Shown here: positions 24,169-37,300 of the stretch, in pieces
Position numbering within the stretch: the stretch's first letter is position 1
Layout: each line of letters starts with the position of its first letter
NCBI GenBank assembly: GCA_034620365.1
Contig: JAQGEQ010000083.1
Coordinates: forward strand, 186,001 to 250,000
Length of the DNA stretch: 64,000 nucleotides
Source of the DNA: Pegea sp. RAD2-039
Lineage: Eukaryota > Chordata > Thaliacea > Salpida > Salpidae
Direction of reading: 5' to 3'
Notes under the pieces: generated by a model
The model's database searches: none
What the model saw: only the letters and a program-made list of their open reading frames with translations
What the model was told of the DNA's origin: nothing
Position numbers and translations under genes: made by a program

Positions 24169-27100
24169 ATAAGAATCAGTTTTTTGTAGGATCATTCAAA
24201 CTTTTTAACCTTATTGGGGCTTCGAAGCTTAACTTGCTATTGTTTCAGGCACAAGTATATGATATAAACTCGATGTAATACTTTATGAGCTTCTTGCAAT
24301 CATTTGATCTTAACCTCTCAGTCACTTACAATCAAAAATCAGTAGAGCATTAAAACCACTATTTACTGAGCTTAAAGTATCAAAACTTTGGCGCCAGTTT
24401 ACAAAAGTCTTTTCAATCACACGTGGTTAATCCAAATTAAGGGTTAAAAAATCTAAAAGTTGAGATTCCTTAACTTGTGCGTGAACTGACCTATAAATTT
24501 GTGCTTTAAATAATAACGTTTTTAAAAAGTCATTTAATAAAAAGTTAAAGGTAATCTAAACGCCATTATTTATTGTTCACCTCTTTAAAAAAAAAGTCTA
24601 AATGGTGATTATTTGTAAATATGTCTTTATATCAGTTTATTGCACATTTATAAGTCTGAAAACATCATTTTCTGCTAATCTATTGCAGCAATATTAAACC
24701 ATATGCTAGAAAATTTATTTGTAGTGACTTCTTATTTTCTAAAATATCAATTTTTGTAATTAAATAAATTCGAAAAATAAACACAATATTTGGTTTAACG
24801 ATTAACAAAATCATTCATAAATTATAAACAATTCTACTGATGTCATATCTCTTGAAATTATTCGAATGATGGAATGCAGTGGAGAACTTAGTGCTTCGTA
24901 AAAAAAGGAAAATAATGAAACACTCTTTGATCAAAACACAAAATATTTACTTTGAAATTTCACTCAATTACGGCTACGTTTTTAAAAACTAAATTTTCAG
25001 TATGTTTATATACAACTTTTTCATATTTTTAAATATTGATAATGATTACAGTTTTTCTTAACAATTTCTTTGATGTTTTCATGATTTTATTTACTAAACA
25101 AAATTAACTATAATCTAATTTTATACAAAAACCATCAGCAATATACATAAAAGTATAACTAAATTTAATTTAAGAGCTTCGTTTCAATAAAAATTTAAGC
25201 CATAAGGTATGTGCCTAATTAATCTTAATGATATTATAAAATTAATTTGAGATATTATTTCATCTATTATAATTCACTTAAAGTAAAAGCAGATCGATAA
25301 TAACGACCGAATCGTATTTAAGTAAACTTTACTTTTAGTGCATTCGTTTGCAAACAAAATAATTAAACAACTGACAAAGTCCTTTTAATGAGACTGTAAA
25401 TTGATTAGAAGTTACAGATGAAACAAAAAATAAGAACTTATTAAATTTTAGATAAAAGAAAATTAAATGATTGATTAAATTAATATAACATCTTGTAAAC
25501 TAGCGTAAACTAATGATTAGAGTAGAAATTATAAAAATTACATACTTGACCAATATGGCTCTTTCCTAAAATCTTACACTTAAATATCAATTTATTGTCT
25601 TCAACAGCAAATTAAAATAGTTGAAAGATTTTAAATAAATGTTTGCTAAATATTTCATTTTTTAAATAGCTAATATTGAAAACAGCAAACAATAAGCAAA
25701 ATTATGTTCATTTTTAGCTTGCTACTATTATATTGATAGAAAGTAAATGAAAATGGAATGTTACATTTGAAAGGTGGTATCAAAAACATAATATCAAATA
25801 TTGACTCTACGAATCTGTATCTGCTGCTACTATGCTTATAAAACTCGAAAAAGTGGAAATATTGAGCTGAAGCTCGGTTAGAAGCATTGGGTTACAGTTT
25901 TTGAACTCTACCAACCGCTGAGCAAATGTTTTCAAAATAGATTCTGGCCCATGTTTTTATAATTCTGTTTTTTATTCTCGTTCTGCGGATGATGACTAAA
26001 ATATTGTTTCGCAGAAATGGCCAAAACCTAACTGGCGCCGGTAATACCACCCAGAATTTCAGAAGTATTAGATCTGTTCAAACGTGTGAAGCACTGGAAG
26101 TGAACGTTAAGCAACAAGAGAATTATATTGCTTAAATAAATTTCTGATTTTGACAAATTCTGAAAGAAGTCATTAGAGTGATAACAAAAACTTCTCATTA
26201 AAGTCCTGGGGCAATGTAAGCCAGTTATAATCAGGTTAGAACTATTTGTGGGTAAATAAAAGGCATCTTGCATTAACTGTATAGTTTTATTGACTGCATA
26301 AACTTTCCGACAACTAAGCCACTTATATTAGTGTGGTTTAAATGTTTCATTTATATCTTCTGTAACTTTAGTAAGAATCGGTAAAGCAAAGAAAGAATGT
26401 TTGATTTGTGAAGTATACTAATGTAGTTTAATAGAAGATTTACGGAACTGATAATATACGAAAGTCGCAATTCTTGATAATTTTATTATTTTTCTAATAG
26501 AGTATACGAAGCTCATAAGAAAACATTTGCAAAAATTTAATTTTATAGAATAGCAAAAACTCATACTTTAACTGAGTTCATTATTCTTTTACTAAAAAAA
26601 AAAGTCAAAGTGTTTTCAATGTTTCTTTGTGGTGAAAAAGCACAAAATAATAAAAAATCCAATAGATTACTCATCTAAAGATTTGAAAGAAAAGAAAAAT
26701 AGTTTCTTAGATTAAAGCAAACTTATACAATAACAAAAGATGTGATACAACTATTTAACTTTTATTAATAAACCATTTGCAAGTAATTATTAAACAAATT
26801 AAATAAAAGGTCTTAACATATAAAAATGTCATTAACAAAAGAAACAAAGAATTAAACAAAGAAATTGAAGGTAAATTAGCAGAGATGTTAAAAATCTCAT
26901 ATTCGTCTTCTAACATTTCTTATACACTCTTTCACCCACAAGGAATTTTTGAAACAAAACCCGAACCATTTTTATTGGTAATCATTTTAAAAGTTATTTA
27001 TTTCACTTCATGAACTATTTATTATTTCAATTTTCATTATTATTTCTTATGAACGCGATAATGAAAACTTCTTTGTTTCTATAAAAACCTTCTCTCTATC

Positions 27101-30100
27101 TATTTTTTCATACTCAAATGTTGACTATTTGTGAAATATTTATCTGTAAATCCTTAATCTTTAAATCCTGATGAATGCCTTTATTTCTTTCAATTTTAGG
27201 TCGAGTAGGTTTTAAGAAGTCGATTATTTCTTAAACTTTTTTTAACCGATTTTGACATAATTTATTTCTAAAGTTTTGGTTCAATAATATTTCAATTTAA
27301 TAATTTGTTTAAAACATATTTGCTTTTTTGGTAATTATTTTTACTAAAAAGATACTGACATTGTTGATTATTCACAAAAGTAAAAACTCAAATTCTTAAA
27401 ATCAGATATAATTAAAATCTTTTTATGATTAACCATCAAAGATAGTTTTGAATGTTTCTATTTTAATTAACTTCTTATTTGTTTAGAAATTGAGGTGCAA
27501 CTACAAATTTAAAATATTACAGCTTAAAAAACTTTAAAAGTAAATAATTTTATGTATAATTAGTTTTTATAAAAAATTATATTGTAATTTGCGTAATATT
27601 ATTTTCTATTGTTGTTGCATCGTTTTATTTTTGAAAAGGAAAATTTTCGTCAGTAGTATAGATTTAATTTAACCTTTTGTACAAACTCATTCTGTTTTAA
27701 TCAATTTACAAATAACATAGAATATTCAGAAAACAATTGACTTCCCCTTCGTAAAAGCAAAATGGGTTAATATAAAAAATACATCAAGTGAAGAAACTAA
27801 TCTTCCTTTTTTAATATGTAAACAACTATAAAAACTAACATGTGCTTTAGAATAAGGCTTAGGATTTGGTCTTTTTTAAAATCAAAGAATTGTTATTGTA
27901 GCAGACACAAAACTTATATAATCAGTAGATTAAGAAGATTAACTCGTAGACAAGAAAAGTTATCTATCTTTCTTGGTAGGCATTGTTAAATGCTGTATGT
28001 TATTAACAAAAGAAACTGATAACATTTAGAGATTTCTTAGTATTTAACTTAAAAACTTATAATATTGAAATATCAGCATGATAACCTATCAGCTAATCAA
28101 AACTTTTTTTGAGCGTAAAATGTAGAACAGTTATCATTTCAATCACCGCTAAAGAGAACAATTTTGCAAAAAAATAAATATTTTTGCGCCTTCTTCTCAT
28201 TAATCATTTGTCATCTCAACTAAGATTCAAGATTATGGGTGGCGCCGGTTGCTAAAAAGTTGGCGTCATTTTCTGATCATAAAAAAATACTTTCATAATT
28301 AGTTGTAAAATAGTGCATCTATTGGTAGTGAGAAATTATTTTTCTAATATAATTTTACTGAAATTCATCTGTTTAATGATAAATTAAGCTCTTCTTTTTA
28401 ATGAATAACTTTTGAGCCTTCCTTGTCACAAGTTTTTGATGTTTGCTTTAGAGAATTTGTTTTGTACCATATTTTGTCATCCAAAACTTTAGGAATAAGC
28501 GCAGACTGATCGAAATACTTGATGCTTTAGTAAAAACTGAATTTATTACTATTGCAATGCTGAACAAACTATAATTGAATATTATTCTGAATTGATTGAT
28601 TAAGTTTTTGCAGTGAAGCATACAATTTGTTTGTGTTGAATTGTCTATCATAAAATACGTTTTACACTGACAAACGAATGATTTATAAAAAAAATACATT
28701 GTTATATAAAAAAATTAACATACATTTATATATGTGGTTGTTTATTGTCAAAATTGTACGTTTGACTGACTTTAAAAATAGTACAGAGTAAACTTCTAAT
28801 GTATCAAAAAGGAGCATTTTGTGTTTCAGAAAAAAAAATAAATTTATGAAATGTTCTTTTACAAAAATATAAGTGTTGTGTGATTTAGTTGCTGCAATCT
28901 AATCATTTATGACTAATCTTTTTGTGACTATAATCTTTAGGCATGTTTTTACAAGATTTTCATTCAGCCATAAATTATATAAATATACATACAATAAATA
29001 TAGATTTTCTATAGTCTATATTTTATTAATCTTTTATTTGTTTATATTTCATAGCTATTTAGAGAGACCCAACAACTTCTATCTCAGTAAATTGTGATTT
29101 ATAGTTGAACTGTTTGCAGATAAAACTTTTAGTATAAAACTTTTGCAGTGTATCACCCAATGATTAAACTCTTATAAAAGTATTTTTAATTTTTTAGTTA
29201 GTTTTATCCGAAACTTTAGTGCTGAGGCTATAATTCTGGTTATACAGAAAGTACACTTACGTTGAAGGTGTAAAAAGGTTTAGAGTGTTTAATTAAACCT
29301 TAAAGCAATTTAAGTAAACAAGCACAAAACCGAATAATACAATACGATTTACGTTCTTCAAATTTAGCAGTGGCTTAGAGGAAGTTAAAACAAACCAGAA
29401 AATTACTGAAAGTATTTTAATATTGTGACTTAATCTAAAACTTAACAAAGAAGTTTCGTTTTTCATTATCAACAAAAGTACCAATTTTTTCACCTTAAAC
29501 AATAAGGTTTACTATACTTTCACTGTTATTTAACTTTAAAGTTGACAAACTTATAATATTAAGCCAAACGTGCACATATAAATGATTAATAATCTATTAA
29601 TAAACATTTTATTCAAACAAAGTCTATCTTGTCTAGTAGTAAATATTATTGAAAGAAGCTATTTTAAAACAGTCAAAAAGAAATCAAAATTACACTATAT
29701 TGATGTAATCTACTTATTACAGATTAAATTCAACTTCGGCAAGTCTTAAAAGCATTTTATTTATTCCAATATATTTACATCATGCTAAAGATCAACATTG
29801 CTGTTGAAGAGCAGTCGTGAATTAAGGTGTAAGACTTGCATCTATTTCAATATTAGCTTTAAAGCTTATATACCAGTTCTTATCGGATTAGATTGCTTTA
29901 ATATTAGTTATGATAGCATAACACATTTCTTACAGCAAACATTTTTGAATGAAATTCCTTCAAATAGCCTCACAATGGTATAGGTTTAAAGACAAATTTA
30001 TCAATTAAACTTTAAAGATTTATAGAATAAAAAGAAAGTAGATAAAATTTAATTTGAATGAATCATATGATTTAGCCTTTTATCTTTATATGTGATCGTT

Positions 30101-30849
30101 TAGAAAAATCAAATTAACTATAATTTAAATGTTTGCAAAAATATTTCATTTCTAAATTCTATTGAACCAAATTATACTTTAAGTAAAATACAATTTAAAC
30201 AAATTATGTTTTCGACTTTCATTGAAGTTTAAACTTTCATAATCATTTTCTAATTGATCAAAAACAAGACATGTTTTATTGTCAGTTGACTTTAAGATGC
30301 TTGAAATAAACTGCTTTTAGCATTTAAGCCAAATATGATAAACACTCAAGACAGATTAATTCTTTATTTTCTTATCGAAGCTGCAAAGCATAACAGATAG
30401 CAATAATATTTCCACGTATATTAAGGTCGATAAACTAGAAAAATATTTGATGATGAATCAAATTTATAAGAGTTATCTATCAAGATTGCTACATAATTTC
30501 AATCATTGTGTTATGATTATATTTTGATTCTTTCTGTTAACAAATATTTTGCTGGGTATTTGACATTTTCAAAAGTTTTCAATCATTTATATTACAATAA
30601 CATAAATTCATTCAAGAGCCATATGAAGTACTTTTTACTCAACTATAATTTTAAGTTTAAATATTTTTGTTTCAACTTGTATAACGAACAGTATTTCAAT
30701 CTGCCGTCAAAACAGAGACTAGCAATTTGTGGATTGAAAATTAATTCAAGAGTTTAAAACAAGCTATTATACTTTCATTAATCTGAAATCTACTTTTCAG
30801 TCAAAATTTCCCTTTTTATTTTCTGCTAAACCAGTTTCACAGTAAACAA

Positions 30850-31420
30850 GAAATTTGCACGCCATTGTAATCTGCTCAGACAAGCTTTCAATGAGGTGTT
30901 AGTTGTTGTTTGCTGCACAACTGTTGATGTTACAACTACAATAGTTCTTTCAAGCAATGAGATGTTGACCAGCAAATCTCAATGTTGTGTAAAGGACACT
31001 GAGCTTGCTGTTGATGCTGTGGACTGTTGTTTTCGTCGACCGCAAGTTTGTGGTTGTTGCGTTTTGTGGCGATTCAAGCAACGATGGGCGGCACATCGGC
31101 GCCAAAATGTCGGGAAGACTTGCAACTAACATCGACCTCCAACTGCTGTAAGTGCGAAGCAAGCACGGCGGAGAAGCAGAGACTACTTGGGGTGTGTTTA
31201 CATGACAAGGGAACTGAATTCATCGTTCTGCCACCAGCTCAGTTGGTTTTTAAGCCTTTGTAAACGCTTGGCGCCGATTTGTCTCGAAAATACTTTAGTC
31301 CGAAAATAAGAGTAGCAAAAAGAAGACGAGAAAGACTGAACGACGCGTGACTGCATATTGGTATATTTATAGTATGGAAACTTTTATACCCGATGACTTA
31401 AGACGCCAAAATGTCTGGAA
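30850..31420. promoter_or_regulatory. GC-rich block with repeated 12-mer and GGCGCC sites
   Basis: Clearly richer in G and C than the flanks. It contains two GGCGCC sites (31098-31103, 31270-31275) and an exact 12-mer, cgccaaaatgtc, at 31100-31111 and 31404-31415, each followed within a few bases by a tgcaac-aac motif. Its open frames are Cys-rich only because of TGT/TGC runs and have no splice partners. Candidate distal enhancer, or an eroded element; unproven. Confidence 0.35.
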
Positions 31421-33239
31421 CTGCAACCAACTTCAAAGATCAGAACTTTGAAACGAAGTCATTACGAGCATTAAGCAAAACGTCAAAAAGTTGAATGCAA
31501 TTGACTGCAATCACTGGACATTAGTTTTTGAAATTAAGTTTGGGGTGATCTAAGGGTTGCTAAAAATAAAATTTTGAAATTTTGTTTCAAGTTTAACTAG
31601 TTTAACTTGTTTAATGAAATTAATTGTTTCACCTCAGCCTAAATGAAAAAGAAAAAGTATTTGATAACAAACGTTTTAATAGAATTTTTGATTTAAAAAG
31701 TGTTGCAAAATAATAGACCAGATCAGCTAAAGGTCAAAATAGGTGGCTGGAACACGTGTGCTTGCAAAGATTATTGTTAAAACTAACAGAGAAATTGAAC
31801 TAAAGATTATCCCTAAAGCTTTAGCGCTATTGCAGTGTCTTATTTTTCATATATGGGTAATATTTTACAATGACTTCATCTCTTAAGTTCAGTTAATAAA
31901 AAGTGAAATAAATCTCAAACTTGTTCTCAAACGTTTTGTTAGGTCTTAGATATATTTAGCATAGATTTTAAGATAGATGCTAGTATATCAGTTTGAATTC
32001 TTTATTTAAATAAACTTCGAAGTAAAAATAGGAACTAAAATCGGAAGATTAAATCGATGTCTCTATCATTTCTAAAATTATTAACATTCAAATATTTTTT
32101 TATTTTTATCATCTAAATCTAGTCTTAATAGTGCTTGCAGTAAGGTATTAACTCTGGTTTAAAATTTTGAAACAATTTCAATGCATTTGAAAATATAAAT
32201 GGATCATCAATAACTTGTTATGGGGAACTGCTATTTACAAATGAGGAGAGTCACCTTTAAATGTTTTCCTGTTAATTTAGACAATCTTGAAAAACAATCA
32301 GAAACTTATTTTGAAATAAATAATAAATAAATCGAAATACCTAAACTGGCCAAAAATGTCTTTATTTAGAAGTAGTCAAAGTTCTTACAAAGTTCATTTT
32401 TTCTTTTAGATAAAATTTCTTACTAACTATTTGGAAACATTTTTATCTCTTCTGAAGCACTTAACATAGGTGCATTATATTGGTGATATTTTTCTAAGTA
32501 GGTGATGTGTAATCAAATAAATTTTCTGTTAACAATAGAAATACAAACCTTCTTTAAGACTTACTTTTGAATTATCAAAGGACCAGTTTAGAAAAAACTG
32601 AAATCTTTAAAAGAAAGTAGATAGAAGCGGTGACGGGCTGTCTGGGCCGTTTATTAAAAGCTTTCTTTTAAAAACTTATTTTCTTTTTCGTTAGAGAGCT
32701 GTGATGAGCAAGTTTTTAAGTGTCCGTCGACTGTACAAACCCTATTCTCATCATCGATTGCCAAAAATATATAAGTAGACGACTTGAGAGAGAGTAGAGA
32801 GCAGAGAAGTAGATAAACGAATATTGACGACAATAATCAGATTTGGTGAAAACAATGAGAGACCTTTAAACGATTTACTAAAAGTTTTTTCATCAGCGCT
32901 AATTAAAACTGTCTCCAAATAAGGACCACGACTCTATGATGACGTCACACAAATGATCTGTCATTACTGCTTGAAAACTGATGGAGCCATGGTAACGGGC
33001 GAGTAATCGAATTAGGAACGCTGCAGCCACCAAGAAACCAAACGTAGTGGACGGATTAGTCAGTTCCGCCCGACCAGTCCTTGAATGCGCTGCCGGATGG
33101 GCCGCAGGGCATCTTCGATTAATCTTCATTATGACGTTATTATGAATAGCGGTTAGATAAGATTTAAAAGGATGCAGAGATTATAATTTCATAGAATTTT
33201 GATGCAAATTGTGACCCTTTTGACGAATGTTGCAACTTT

Positions 33240-33715
33240 AAGAAAAATTGAAGTGGAAATAGGCGGCGCCGTAGCGGCGGCTTCTTACAAACATGCTTCG
33301 TAGAAAGGCGCCGCCCCAACTTTGTTCTTCTGTCAGCACCCTTCCTCCTGATTGACGTCTCGCTGCTGTTGCTTCGATAAAGTACTTAAAGAGCGGTGCG
33401 CACAGCGTCGGAAAGTTTCGGCAGCGCTGGTGGTGGCGAGTAGTCGCCTCGTCGCCATACTCAATTCTCTTGTGGCGCCGTAGCGTTTAGAAGAAGGCCG
33501 AAGAAGCTTTAAATCGCGCGTTTATCAAGAGCTCATCTCCACAATTGCCAGCTTCATGACGAAGTCAGAGGTAGAAGAGGAATTAGTTAGTTTCAGTTGA
33601 AGTTCAGCCGCAAAATTCGCGCCGAGAGAAAGCGAGAAACGCGACGAGACGCGATTTGTTTCTTTAAACTTGTTGTTTTTGTTGCAGCTTCTTGTATCTG
33701 TTTAAATTGTGTAAG
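33240..33715 (+). promoter_or_regulatory. CpG-rich promoter/5' leader of the gremlin-like gene
   Basis: A compact GC- and CpG-rich stretch, unusual in this genome, directly precedes the start codon. It contains three GGCGCC sites (33265, 33307, 33474) and runs such as cgcgccgagagaaagcgagaaacgc. A tract ttgttttttgttgcag ends 28 nt before the ATG, so the leader probably contains an intron or trans-splice acceptor. The transcription start is not determined. Confidence 0.55.
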
Positions 33716-34345
33716 ATGAAACTTTTACTACTCTATATCTTCATCGCTACTTTGCTTACAATTGCGTCATCAATGCGACGTAGTCGAGGGTTCAACGATG
33801 AGGATCCAGCGATGCAAGAATCGCGTAACGGAAGTATTTCTGTTGGGGGAAAGTACCTACGTGTGATTACGTCACATGAAAGTCGACGAAAACAGCGAGA
33901 AGTTCTTCAAACAGTTGGAGAAGCGAAAGTAGTGACACAACGAAAGTTTCTTCGTCGTGATTGGTGCAAATCTCGGAGTGTACGTCAGCAGATTCGGACT
34001 ACTGACGGATGTCGCGGGCGCATCATCAACAAGTTCTGCTACGGCCAGTGCAATTCGTTTTACATTCCTAATGACGTTGTTATTGAGCCCGGAAGTGACG
34101 TAATTCGCTCAAAGGATGTCCGTCGAGGTTACTTCCGGTCATGTGCTTTCTGTATGCCATCGGAAGAGGAACTAGTGACAGTAAAATTGCGCTGTAAAGG
34201 ACGCAGCGGACGGCGCGTCATTCGCCGCCAGATGGCGCGCACGAGAAGCTGCTCTTGCATCTCAGTTCCTCAATTCAATCTTCCTGATAATCCATTTGAG
34301 GTTTCAACGCAAACTCCAACTTATACATCTACTGCTGCTCACTAA
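33716..34345 (+). CDS. GREM: Gremlin/DAN-family secreted BMP antagonist
   Basis: Extracellular cystine-knot antagonist expected to bind BMP ligands. Intronless, 209 residues. Signal peptide about 1-19 (KLLLLYIFIATLLTIASS), then a basic linker with possible dibasic cleavage sites, then a CTCK/DAN domain with nine cysteines at residues 84, 99, 108, 112, 143, 146, 160, 179 and 181. IINKFCYGQCNSFYIP is almost identical to vertebrate gremlins; FRSCAFC and SCSCIS are the other hallmarks. Between FYIP and FRSC there are about 21 residues where human gremlin has about 9, so one loop is enlarged. The frame could extend eight codons upstream, but only from TTG; the ATG at 33716 follows a good context (aagATG). 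AATAAA lies at 34517-34527. Gremlin versus another DAN member is decided by the CYGQCNSFYIP motif. Confidence 0.93.
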   Translation: MKLLLLYIFIATLLTIASSMRRSRGFNDEDPAMQESRNGSISVGGKYLRVITSHESRRKQREVLQTVGEAKVVTQRKFLRRDWCKSRSVRQQIRTTDGCRGRIINKFCYGQCNSFYIPNDVVIEPGSDVIRSKDVRRGYFRSCAFCMPSEEELVTVKLRCKGRSGRRVIRRQMARTRSCSCISVPQFNLPDNPFEVSTQTPTYTSTAAH

Positions 34346-37300
34346 AATTCTTCTTCATTTGATCTTATATTGATCTTCCAATGTCTGCTGCCTAAATCTG
34401 AGACTCATTTACTAAGATGTCTTCTTCTTCTTTCCTATTTTGTTTTTCTTCTTCATTCTTTGCATCATCTTCTATCAATCTGATGCTGATCGCTTGAATC
34501 AAGCAACATTTTTTTAAATAAAATAAAAAATCCGAGTTTTCACCAACTAATTGCTACCGGGAACACTTCAGTTTTGGAGACGAATTTCTGCGCTGTAATT
34601 GGCAACAATCAGAGAGTAGCTCCTAATTGATCCTAATATTCACAGAAGCACTAGTTACGGCTTTTTCGCCTCTAAACTCTATAATTTAGTCGCTACTTAA
34701 CAAGTAGAAAGATCTTTGGCGCCATCCGTAGCGTTTGTGTCTTCAAAAGATGGCGTCGAAACACTCTTTTGTCTGTTTTTTGTCACATTTCCGAAAGCAA
34801 ATTTATTTGATTCCCCTTAAGTAGAAAAATATCAAAAAATATCATGACAAGTCAGATGACACCCAGTTGAGTATCAAATCTTTTAGAGGTTTGAATTGCT
34901 TCGGATAATTAGAATTTTGTGAAATCAAACTGCTTTTAGTTAGTTTTAGAGCTTACTAATGATCATTTCCACTAATGGAAATTTTACATCGTTTTAATTA
35001 CAAAATAGCTTTAAGAATAAAACTTTGAAGCAGAGAATAAAATATAAATTTTCAAAAATTGAAAATAAAGTTTCCTGCAGCTTCAAAGTTTATTTTCAAT
35101 TAGCTTTTTTAAGTAAGCCACCCAAAGACTTTGGAAGTTGTTTTAATAAAAGAAATTAGTTGGTTATAAAGCTCAAATTAATTCGTAAATTCATAATGTA
35201 AGTCTTTTGAATCATTTGTTCAATTTATTTTGATAGAGCAAAATTGATTATACTTTCAATATTGACAATTTAATGATCAATTTAGAACCGATAAAACAAC
35301 TTTGTTTGTAGAAATAAAAACACATCAAAATGGGAAATGTATTTGCTTAATAATGAATTGATGTTTGTTCAATTCAACTGTTTGTTTTCTTTTATTTGTT
35401 TAAAGATTTAAATCTTGCTAAAGTCTTATCTTTGACTGGTACAAAGTAAAAATGAAAATATTTTCAAGACGAGTGAGCAAAAGAAATCGTTAGATTCCAT
35501 TATTGTCACCATTTATTACAAGTTAAATAAGCCATGAAAAAGGGAGGTACACAAAGAAAATGGAAAACTCGTTCCAAAAGTAATTTTCGTCAGACAAGAA
35601 TATTGCGAATGTATAGATTGAATATTTTGTAAAAGAACGTTTTGTTTTCCGTCTTTGCTTAGATACTAAGCACGTCATTGATGTCATTATAAGGTTCATC
35701 TCACGGCGCCAGAGTATTGTTACAAACATTGTTTCCTGATTTGAGAGTTATCAAACAATATGAAGTTAAAGGATTTTTTGAATATGTTAATTGGGCTAGT
35801 TATGTCATTTTAGACTGTTTGATCTTTCAACGAAATTGTGTTTTCGTTTATACTATCTTTGTTTTTGATTGGTCTTTCATAGTAATGGATGTAAAGTAAA
35901 TCACTTTATAAAATTTAAATTTTTAAAATTATCTTGTATCCTCGTTGTAATAGTTCTCACTTGATTGATTTTCTTTTAATCCAAAAATGAATATAAGGTT
36001 TAAGCTTAAACTGTTTATGAAGCAATAACAACACATTAAAACTAGTCCTTCATAACTTATAGCTTGAGTCGTACTGTAGACGTTAAGTACGAAATTGAGG
36101 CTTTAAAACATTTTTACACGAACAAAATATCATTTAAAGTACTTTTATTCACTTCATAACAACGTTCAAACAATATTTGAGCATTATTTTAACTGAACGA
36201 AATTTAATAAACCACTTTTAAATGGGTTTAAACCAAAAATATCAACTTTAGAACATTCTAGTTTCGAGTCCTGATTTTGAGTGCTGTAATTCCCCACACG
36301 AAGGTCAATAAATAAACAAAATAGTGAGAAAAAGCTTTATTATTTCACCAACCAGACCTTTCTAGACTGATCACATGTTTGAAGCCATGTGACATAAACT
36401 GATGTGAAAAGAAACTTTCGATGTAGAGGTATCATGACGCAGTTTAAACGTAAACATATTATTTCTGTGCAGCTTGTAATTAAAGGTTTTGGCATCATAG
36501 TTAACACGCTAACATGAACTATTTGGAAGTTGATCAATTGTTCCAACTTTTCACCTATACAAATTAATCAGTATTGGTGAAAGATCTTTGGAAAATATCC
36601 ATTTTCAGCTCATCAGTAGTCTTTGTTGATGTAGAAAAATTTGGATTTAATTCATTCAACTTTTTCAATATTATGTCAGCACTTTAAATTAAACTCGAGT
36701 GGTGTCTACTACATCCATCACTAGATGTTTGTTAAGAATTCCGACTACAGCTTGAAATTGTAGAGTTAAAACAAAGAAGTCAAAGGTTTATGGCAATTAG
36801 CTGTACTAACGACAAGCTGAAACTTTTGTTGCTGATGAGGACTATCCTTACTATGACTGTAACAGCTTTCTTATTTATGAAGCTTTTAATTCTATTTATA
36901 ATCTAAAACAAGAAATAAATATCGTTTTGGCGCCAAAAATTTAAGTTTTGTTATTAAAAGTTGATGAAGCTTTAAAAATAAGCTCATAATCTTAAACTAT
37001 TTTTGATTAAAAGTAAAATTTCTATTTTCCAAAGAATTATTTTGTTTAATAAACATTAGCTTGGCATCTTGTAATCCTAATTATCACAATTTTAGCAAAA
37101 AAATCGTTTATCGACTTCGAGACAAGATAACATAAAACCAGAGACACAAGGCAAATCATTAAAATACTCGTCTCAAATCTTTTTGAAGTTTAAACATTTC
37201 CACTAAGCTAATGGGTGTGGTTGGAGACGAAAAGGTGGTAAGCTAAAACTAAGTTACGATGAAAACCGACTTATATCATTACAGAGCTATATTGGCGCCT

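Larger units (their letters stand above)
22859..33239. other. 10.4 kb gene-poor region upstream of the gremlin-like gene
   Basis: No convincing exon was found on either strand. It holds a family B repeat copy (about 24108-24168), five GGCGCC palindromes (24390, 26034, 28241, 31098, 31270), a relatively GC-rich block at 30850-31420, and a perfect TGACGTCA at 32940-32947 inside a second GC-richer block at 32890-33130. The pattern suggests cis-regulatory DNA for the adjacent developmental gene rather than missed coding sequence. Confidence 0.5.

Noticed and set aside
26028..26273. 81-codon minus-strand frame overlapping a GGCGCC site
   Set aside because: No recognisable domain, no splice partner, and typical chance length for this composition.
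30896..31263. Cys-rich open frames on both strands in the GC-rich block
   Set aside because: The cysteines come from TGT/TGC runs, the frames overlap on both strands, and there is no signal peptide, splice partner or spacing like a known Cys-rich family.
32899..33129. Minus-strand 76-codon frame near the TGACGTCA at 32940
   Set aside because: It lacks any motif and lies in GC-rich upstream DNA of the gremlin-like gene, where open frames are expected by composition.
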